This document shows positions 57,760 through 64,000 of a DNA stretch of 64,000 nt, piece by piece (position 1 is the stretch's first letter; each line of letters opens with the position of its first letter). The position numbers and the translations under genes were made by a program. Location: assembly GCF_905147045.1 (NCBI RefSeq), contig NC_065908.1:2480001-2544000 (forward strand), given 5' to 3'. The notes under the pieces are model-generated. The model did no database searches and was not told where the DNA came from. It saw only the letters and a program-made list of their open reading frames with translations. This stretch comes from Nymphalis io (taxonomy: Eukaryota > Arthropoda > Insecta > Lepidoptera > Nymphalidae).

Positions 57760-58010
57760 AGTCAGGCGTATAGCTGGACCGGTCTCGGAGAGCGGGCGTG
57801 CTCTGCGTTGTCCTCACATGTCTAAGATTTCCCAACGTGGCCGCAAGTGGAGGTGAAGATAGAAGAATAAGACTAGGCACGCCATTCAGCTATTATTAAC
57901 ATCAGAATTATTCCCAGCGGCCTCCAACTGACACGGTATCGTCTATTTTCGTTTCGACTCGCGTGTTCACTTTTGCGTCGACATAATCGTAAGAGTTGTG
58001 TGAAATGTTC
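57760..58010. other. GC-richer block of unknown role
   Basis: 'tggaccggtctcggagagcg', 'ggccgcaagtggaggtgaag' (a GGAG|GTGAAG donor-like site) and 'tttcgactcgcgtgttcact' make it unlike its flanks. It could be an untranslated first exon on the plus strand or a regulatory block. No coding frame stands out. Confidence 0.2.
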
Positions 58011-58212
58011 CATAGCTAACTAATATTATTACGAACACACATAATTTTTAATTCTTTCAAACAAAGACCAAATATGAGATAGATAATAAAGCAAAGCCAC
58101 AAAATACGCTGCTGTAAATACATACTCACATATACAAAGTAAACAGATATTATTTTAACATGTTCTTTTTAAATATAGGTATTGTCATCTGTGAAGATTA
58201 TTTTATTATTTA
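58011..58212. other. AT-rich sequence
   Basis: Nothing recognisable. Confidence 0.35.
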
Positions 58213-58296
58213 AAATAGGAGGTCGGACAAATATGCCACGATGGTAAGTGGTCACCACCGCCCATAGTAATTGGCGAAGAACCGCCCAAGAACTAA
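58213..58296 (-). repeat. Decayed SINE-C fragment
   Basis: 'aaaataggaggtcggacaaa', 'gatggtaagtggtcaccacc' and 'gcccatagtaattggcgaag' match the poly(A)-side third of SINE-C. Confidence 0.65.
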
Positions 58297-59399
58297 AAAA
58301 AGATGAAATAAAGGTGTTTTCCTTACCTGAAGATCTTGTAAATCTCGTATCTTACGAATATTACAACGGCGAAAGGATAGTTGATTATATGATAGAATAG
58401 AAGAAATGTTGTCCTTTTTTTAATAATTCTATCACATATCAATTCACATCCAGGTACGTGCAGCAACAGCTAGCATTCTTGTATATAAATAATTGATAAA
58501 CACGAAGACTAAACAGCGCTCGTACATTTGATACGTTAGTAATTTCAACGAAGGCATTAGAAGCACGTCTCGATATAAAAAGACGTTTGCTTATCAAGCA
58601 AACATTACAAATGTGGCCTCGGTAATAATTTATAATGCAACATAAAAAAAAGTATATTTAAAAGTTAAACGTTTCAATTATAAATGTGGGTCAAGAAACT
58701 TGCAACGCATGATACCCGTACTAAACACATAACTGATATTTTTCGCAGCATGTATCATGAGTTTTCGCAAGACCCAGTTTCGTATATAATATACATTTTA
58801 TTTATATTTACGAAGGTTGTTTTACATGGGATGTATAATAATAATTTACGTTTTTATCAAGATCTAAAGCTATTACATATGATATGGGTATGTGTCTAAA
58901 TAATATTTTAATGGTGCTTAATGGCACTTCAGGCATCAAACTTAATGTAGTAATGAAGAGATAACCATTTTTTTTTCTTAATTCAGCTCAAATTTTATTG
59001 TTATCACGGTCAGACTTCTTTTTTAACATTTGATAAAATAATTATAAAAGGAAATGCTGATTTATAAATAAAAGAAGTTAAAAATAAATAAATATGAAAC
59101 CTTAGGATCTCTACCTACGTAAGTAGGTTTGCGGGATAATTAAAAATAATTCATTATATTTCTTGGTAAACACATAGTACAGCATTTAAGTATGTTTGTT
59201 ATTCCATTTAATATATTTGACATAAAAAGAAATGTAATTTCTTTATGAAGATGAGTAATAGAAATGAAGAGAGGTATACTATCAGATGCCAAGAATGCTT
59301 CACTCATAATGCATACGAAATATTCTAACGCTGTATTTATTTATAGCATGATTTTTATACAAACGTGTTTGGGTAATTATGTTATTATTAAATATGTTA
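58297..59399. other. AT-rich intergenic sequence
   Basis: Nothing recognisable. Confidence 0.4.
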
Positions 59400-59745
59400 G
59401 CTACCTCAATGATCTGTTGGCTTGCTCATAGAGACTGCCAACCCTGAGATAATAAGTTCAGAGTGTTATAGAATTTTCAATTGTATTATTCTTAGTAGCA
59501 GTTCAAACTTACACACCGTGAGCACTGCCAAACTTCTAAACCTTGCCGTGCGTTGGAAAGCACGTAAAACCGTTGGTCCTACGCCTACTACTCCTTTCTC
59601 TTTCTCCAGTCGTAATGGACAGCCGTCCTGAGCTGTGTGTGTCCTCAGTTAATACTATAATATCTCCTACGTAAAAAGCTATTTTTTTAGAATGACCACC
59701 TTGGCCGAATTTGGTCACGTGGAGGTAATCATCATCATCATTAAA
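59400..59745 (+). repeat. SINE-B copy, diverged
   Basis: 'tagcagttcaaacttacaca', 'cgttggaaagcacgtaaaac', 'cgttggtcctacgcctacta', 'gtcgtaatggacagccgtcc' and 'ccttggccgaatttggtcac', tail 'aatcatcatcatcatt'. Nearly full length. Confidence 0.82.
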
Positions 59746-60375
59746 TATATACCTATATTGGATTCGCATTGTGGTGAATTGGCTAAATAAATATATAACG
59801 AACATGAATCATATAAAAAAAATATGAAACAAGTTTCATAAAAGTCCGTTTTATCTTTATAATATTAATAGAAAAGATTAATTGATCACATAATGCAATG
59901 CTCTCGTAAACGAAATAATTCTTAACATGAGAATACTGCGGTAGGTAATCATTAAAAATAAATACTCTAATGGAGACCTGTCACCTACAAGCCAGTTAAT
60001 ATGATAATAAGGAACGAAATGATCCGAGTGTTTATTTTAGTAGTCGTATTGATCCTACTACATCAATAAAACACCATAATGTGTATTTTTGAAACACCGA
60101 CCCAAAGTTAAACAAAGAAAAAAAAATTGAAAACATCAAAATATTAAACAAGAACTACGAGAATAAGGCTGACTAATATTTTCTCTAGAAAAACAAAAAT
60201 ATCAACTAACATTAATCATATGAAGTACTTCAAAAGCAAAGATGAAATTTATTCAAAACATCATTGGATGAAATAAAAAAAAAAGCTAAGAGAGAGCGAA
60301 AGGTAAAATTTAATCACGGACCAAATTCCGCTAAGAAAAAGCGATGCGCAAAAATATTTTTAGTACGCACATGGA
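59746..60375. other. AT-rich intergenic sequence
   Basis: Nothing recognisable. Confidence 0.4.
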
Positions 60376-60407
60376 GGATATTTGGGAGGTAGGGGATATT
60401 TGGGAGG
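60376..60407. repeat. Two tandem copies of an 18-bp unit
   Basis: 'ggatatttgggagg' at 60376-60389 and again at 60394-60407. Confidence 0.9.
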
Positions 60408-60540
60408 CGAAAATCAATTTGGGCCCCGTGCGTGGCCGGGGTGAGAGGGAGTCACGGCCAAGGTCGGTCGTCCCCCTTCCACCCTAGGCTACGTCGATAG
60501 CGATACCAAGCCGTCTAGTAGGGCTATCGCTCATTTTACT
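60408..60540. other. GC-rich island of unknown nature
   Basis: 'gggccccgtgcgtggccggg', 'gagggagtcacggccaaggt', 'cgtcccccttccacccta' and 'ctacgtcgatagcgatacc', ending with a small inverted pair 'agcgata'/'tatcgct' (60500-60533). No frame looks like a protein. Its style suggests a fragment of a mobile element end, but there is no second copy in the window. Confidence 0.35.
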
Positions 60541-61664
60541 TTTCGAATTTTTATTGCACACATTGATGTCCTTACATCTTTTTAATATTAATATATTCAC
60601 TATCCGTAATTGGTTTAGTATTTTGAAATTATATATAACTTCATTTATTCTACAGATAAATAGTATTTTGGTTTATGTAGTTACAACTTATATCATAAGT
60701 AATACGATATACGTATCTTAATTACGATTTCTATGTTAAATAAAAGGACTTTCACTTTATTAAAATAATAAGAGAAATTGATTAGCGACAACCCTAAATC
60801 CGACTCAATGAGTGCTCACTCACACAAGCGTTTAGCGTCGCTTTCAATATCGTCGTTATAATGTACTTTATTCCTTTACAATAAGGCCTTTCAGTGTTAA
60901 TTCACACACTAATGCGCGCGTAGGCTGCAATAGAGCGGCACATATTTACCGCAGAGTACTGTGCCTCTATGACCTTTAAGATACGGGAGACGAAGCTGTC
61001 ACAGGCAATTGATCGTTAGCTTATTACTCGCAAACTGCGCATGTAGAAGCAGTAAATTGTCACTTGATAGACTTTTATGTAACGTATACAAAGAATGCAC
61101 GCAGACACTTATGTAGAAATATCAGTCAACTTGGGTACCATACATTAATTACAAGAGAGAAAAGCAGACAAATTATTTTAATAATAATACAATATAGTCG
61201 TATGTTGTCACTCGTACATAACATACTGTGTTTAACAGAAAAAAAATTAAAATAATCCATCTGATTCTTTTTAGTTTATTAAGACCATCACAGAAAATCA
61301 ATTCCATTACGTCATCATTCAATTACATAGGTATATACTAACAAATATACAAAATCACAATTTTAATATATACATAATTATGTATATTAAAAAAAAAAAG
61401 TAATGCGAGATCAAGTTATAAAAATACAGCTTTTACTTTAATAACACGAAAACGCACTTTAACACAAAAAGTAGGATCTTAAATATATTTGCATTCGAAT
61501 TTGCGGTACCGTTCATAACCGCTATTTGCTGTCTTGAGACTTGAAAAATGTGCAATAGCTGGTTATCACTGAATCCGTTTTTATCTTTCCGAGTTACTTA
61601 TTTTACTAACATTATCTTAAAAAAAGATCTAATGATTATTAATAATGTTTTTATTCTAGATCAC
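60541..61664. other. Intergenic sequence
   Basis: No gene recognised. 60780-61010 is less AT-biased ('actaatgcgcgcgtaggctg', 'atagagcggcacatatttac') without repeat matches; it could be a conserved non-coding element. Confidence 0.3.
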
Positions 61665-61860
61665 ATAGCTGCTTCGTTGGTATAGCTTATACCGCTGCAG
61701 ATCCCGACGTCTTGGGTTCGGATAAAAGGTCGAGATCGTATTTTTCTGTTCTGAAGTCAGCATGCACCTAATGCCGATCCTGCACGAGATCTCTCTCTGC
61801 TCGTGACGGAATTCCGTTTTATCGGATTGTTTTTCCTTATATAATGCTTTCTAGAAGTCG
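61665..61860 (+). repeat. SINE-B copy, diverged and shortened
   Basis: Head 'gctgcttcgttggtatagct', B-box region 'gtcttgggttcgga', then 'ctaatgccgatcctgcacga' and 'gtgacggaattccgttttat'. The 3' end is lost. Confidence 0.7.
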
Positions 61861-61899
61861 TTACAGAGGATACAAGGTTGGGCTTTCGTTTATTCAAGG

Positions 61900-62055
61900 A
61901 AGAATTTTTGAAAATTGAATGGGGTTAACTTAATGAAATAGGGGATGAAGTATGAAAATCCTTCATTTTTGAAGAGATATCGAAATTTGAAACCATTCAG
62001 AATTATGACGCAAGCGAAGCCTCTGATAAGCGCTAGTTTTATATAATAATACAGG
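61900..62055 (+). repeat. Decayed dispersed repeat 3' end
   Basis: 'gggatgaagtatgaaaatcc', 'gacgcaagcgaagcctctga' and 'gcgctagttttatataataa' follow the pattern of an abundant lepidopteran repeat end. Assigned from style only. Confidence 0.4.
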
Positions 62056-62439
62056 GTTAAAACGTTTTATAAAACAAGGTATTCGTTCGAACTAATCTAA
62101 TACGTTACCAGGACCAGTACAGAGCAGAAAGGCGTCGTTAGTTAATATAAAACAAAGCACACTCTGTTCTTCAGTACTCGTATATAGATAACATTATCAG
62201 TAAAGCTATTATTCGGACGTATCTCGACTGATAAAGAAGATAAAACCGTTACTTTATACTTCAAACCAGCTCAGTAAGAACGTTTTTGAATGCTAATGAA
62301 ATGTGAACCTCATAGACATTATCATAAGAGCTATATTAAACTAAATGTAAACAAAACGTACGCTGCAGAAATTCTACGTAAAATAAGTAATATTATAAAT
62401 TATAAACTTGTATGTATTTTTATTTTCGTTTTTATACAC
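62056..62439. other. AT-rich sequence
   Basis: Nothing recognisable. Confidence 0.35.
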
Positions 62440-62712
62440 AACTGGCAACCCGTCCCGGCTTCGGGCGGGTAGAATATATAAACACATACATAATTCTATT
62501 GATTCTACGTGGCGCGTAAAACTACCAGTTGGCATATTTTAGCAAATTTACACGAGACGTTAATGTTTTATTTACCTAAGCCTACCTCATAAATCAAACG
62601 TTTATTAGTGAAAACCGTATGAAAATCCGTTCGGTAGATTTTGAGTTTTTCGCGTTTAGACAGACAGTCAGACAGAAGCGACGGGGGAAGTTTGTTTATT
62701 AATATGTAGTAA
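62440..62712 (+). repeat. Dispersed repeat, non-LTR-like 3' region
   Basis: 'caacccgtcccggcttcggg', 'ttagtgaaaaccgtatgaaa', 'atccgttcggtagattttga' and 'gacagacagtcagacagaag' form a known style of repeat tail in Lepidoptera. Related in layout to family F but different in sequence. Confidence 0.45.
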
Positions 62713-62741
62713 AATAATAATGTATGTATGAACTCTTATGT

Positions 62742-62758
62742 TCTCTCTCTCTCTCTCT
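62742..62758. repeat. (CT)n microsatellite
   Basis: Eight CT units. Confidence 0.9.
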
Positions 62759-63339
62759 TATATACCCACATCTGAGACGGCTACAAATAGATTTACAAGT
62801 TTAATGTATAATATTATATATTATTGCAACCATGAAACGAGATTGTAGAAACTATTAAGGTCATAATACACGTTGTATCAAAAATAATTTTGGTAACATA
62901 TTTAGATCTTATTGCGCTGAATATAAAGATGATAATTGTTATTAACATAGGAGTAGACCTAAAAACGGAAACTCGATATATTGAGCAACAATCATCTAAA
63001 CAAGGCCGGTTTCACATTTAGTTCTGTGGAAACTTGCACCCAATTTAACAACGGAAAATCGTAAATTGTTTGCAAAAACTCGATTAACTATTAATGGAAT
63101 TAAAAAAAAAACTCAATTATAGATGATAGTGTACAGAAGAAACGATTAAATGTTTTATGCTAATGAGTTTAACGTCGAAAATCCTTTTATACAACATTTT
63201 TCATTTAGTTGAAATGTCGAAGTTCTACATCTCTATCTAAGTATCTAGACTCAAGATACAGTCAGACAGATAATATTGCTTGCCATATCTTCCTTGTATA
63301 ATAATAGAAGAATATTTCCCAAAATCAGAGTATTTTTAT
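62759..63339. other. AT-rich intergenic sequence
   Basis: Nothing recognisable. Confidence 0.4.
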
Positions 63340-63639
63340 GGCCGATTTCCATGGCCATTGAGGTCATCCTTAAGGAAGACTATCCAACTGAGAAGCACAA
63401 ATACATAGTCACCAAGCGAGTGCAAATACCAGTATGTTAACTATTTCATTTAATCGTATAGGACGGCAAATCCTACACGACAGATGAGAGTTAAGACGAA
63501 CAACCAGATGATTACGTGTAAAGTACCGGATTGTTGATTTCTTAAAAGCAAACCCAATAACATTTATAATCAAAAAGCAGGGATTCATCCCAGGACTTCG
63601 AGATCGTCAGCTTTATTAAACACAAGGGCAAACAGGCAG
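63340..63639 (-). repeat. SINE-B copy, strongly diverged
   Basis: Reverse copy in family order: 'ggccgatttccatggccatt', 'ctatccaactgagaagcaca', 'ggacggcaaatcctacacga', 'gggattcatcccaggacttc' and 'acaagggcaaacaggcag'. Old insertion. Confidence 0.7.
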
Positions 63640-64000
63640 TTATATAAGCAACATAGAAAAAGAACAACAACGAAAAAAAGACACTGAAAGTCCACAACGA
63701 CAAAAACCACCCACCACTGTTTAAAATTTCAAATTTCAGTTGCGATACATCGGATCATAATACATTCACGGCGCGAGAGGACACGGGATCCAATATGTAT
63801 GAAGGCCTATAGAATATATTTTAAATTTTAAATTTCGAACGCAATCTCTCAATTTTTTCATGTAGGCACAAAAATAGCGTTCTATACTGATGTTACATGA
63901 CACGTCGAGGAAAATAAGTTACATAAGCAATACAATATGTATCAACCACTGATATTATTTGGTTGTCTATATTTTTATGATGTAACCCGGGTGCCCGGTG
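63640..64000. other. Right-edge sequence
   Basis: Nothing recognisable up to the window end. Confidence 0.4.

Noticed and set aside
59422..59805. Frames on both strands near 59.5 kb
   Set aside because: Both lie in the SINE-B copy at 59400-59745.
1..64000. CRISPR arrays, operons, bacterial ribosome-binding sites
   Set aside because: No regularly spaced repeats and no compact gene order; the sequence is animal nuclear DNA.
1..64000. Endogenous viral sequence
   Set aside because: No reading frame resembling a viral replicase, capsid or envelope protein and no paired long terminal repeats were seen.

Overview
The window is AT-rich eukaryotic DNA, most probably from a butterfly and perhaps a nymphalid. 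The evidence is a dense scatter of tRNA-derived SINEs and short poly(A)-ended retroposons of the kind seen in lepidopteran genomes, very long non-coding stretches, AG/GT splice sites and no prokaryotic gene organisation. The species call is inference from repeat style, not a database match.

Only one gene is well supported. It lies on the minus strand at the left edge. A CpG-rich promoter-like block (5412-5660) precedes a short first coding exon (5338-5411). That exon has an in-frame upstream stop, a good ATG context and a GTAAGT donor. An intron of 3.2 kb follows, then a GC-rich second coding exon (1948-2102) whose splice phase matches exactly. The encoded N-terminus is acidic and then Ala/Gly-rich. 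I do not recognise the protein, and the gene runs off the left edge. Weaker, unlinked exon candidates are at 9250-9388, 27837-27990 (+), 30217-30482 (-) and 49358-49540 (+).

The remaining 58 kb is intergenic or intronic and dominated by four recurring repeat families, labelled here: SINE-A (tRNA-derived, about 300 bp, resembling the butterfly SINEs called Metulj), SINE-B (tRNA-derived, about 360 bp), SINE-C (about 300 bp retroposon with poly(A) end) and SINE-D (tRNA-derived with a TTA-rich tail). Several copies have target-site duplications of 9-13 bp readable by eye. Other elements are a degenerate Tc1-like DNA transposon, the C-terminal relic of a second transposase, a pair of copies of a small MITE-like element, and several decayed 3' ends of RTE-like non-LTR elements.

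The richest region is 11.0-13.3 kb. There a SINE-C copy is split by a Tc1-like transposon, which is itself split by a SINE-D, and the remaining SINE-C is split again by a SINE-A with a 9-bp duplication. The most unusual observations are a 30-33 nt segment shared beyond the poly(A) of two SINE-C copies 9 kb apart, which looks like a 3' transduction; the near-perfect palindromes inside retroposons; and the phase-matched minus-strand gene start.
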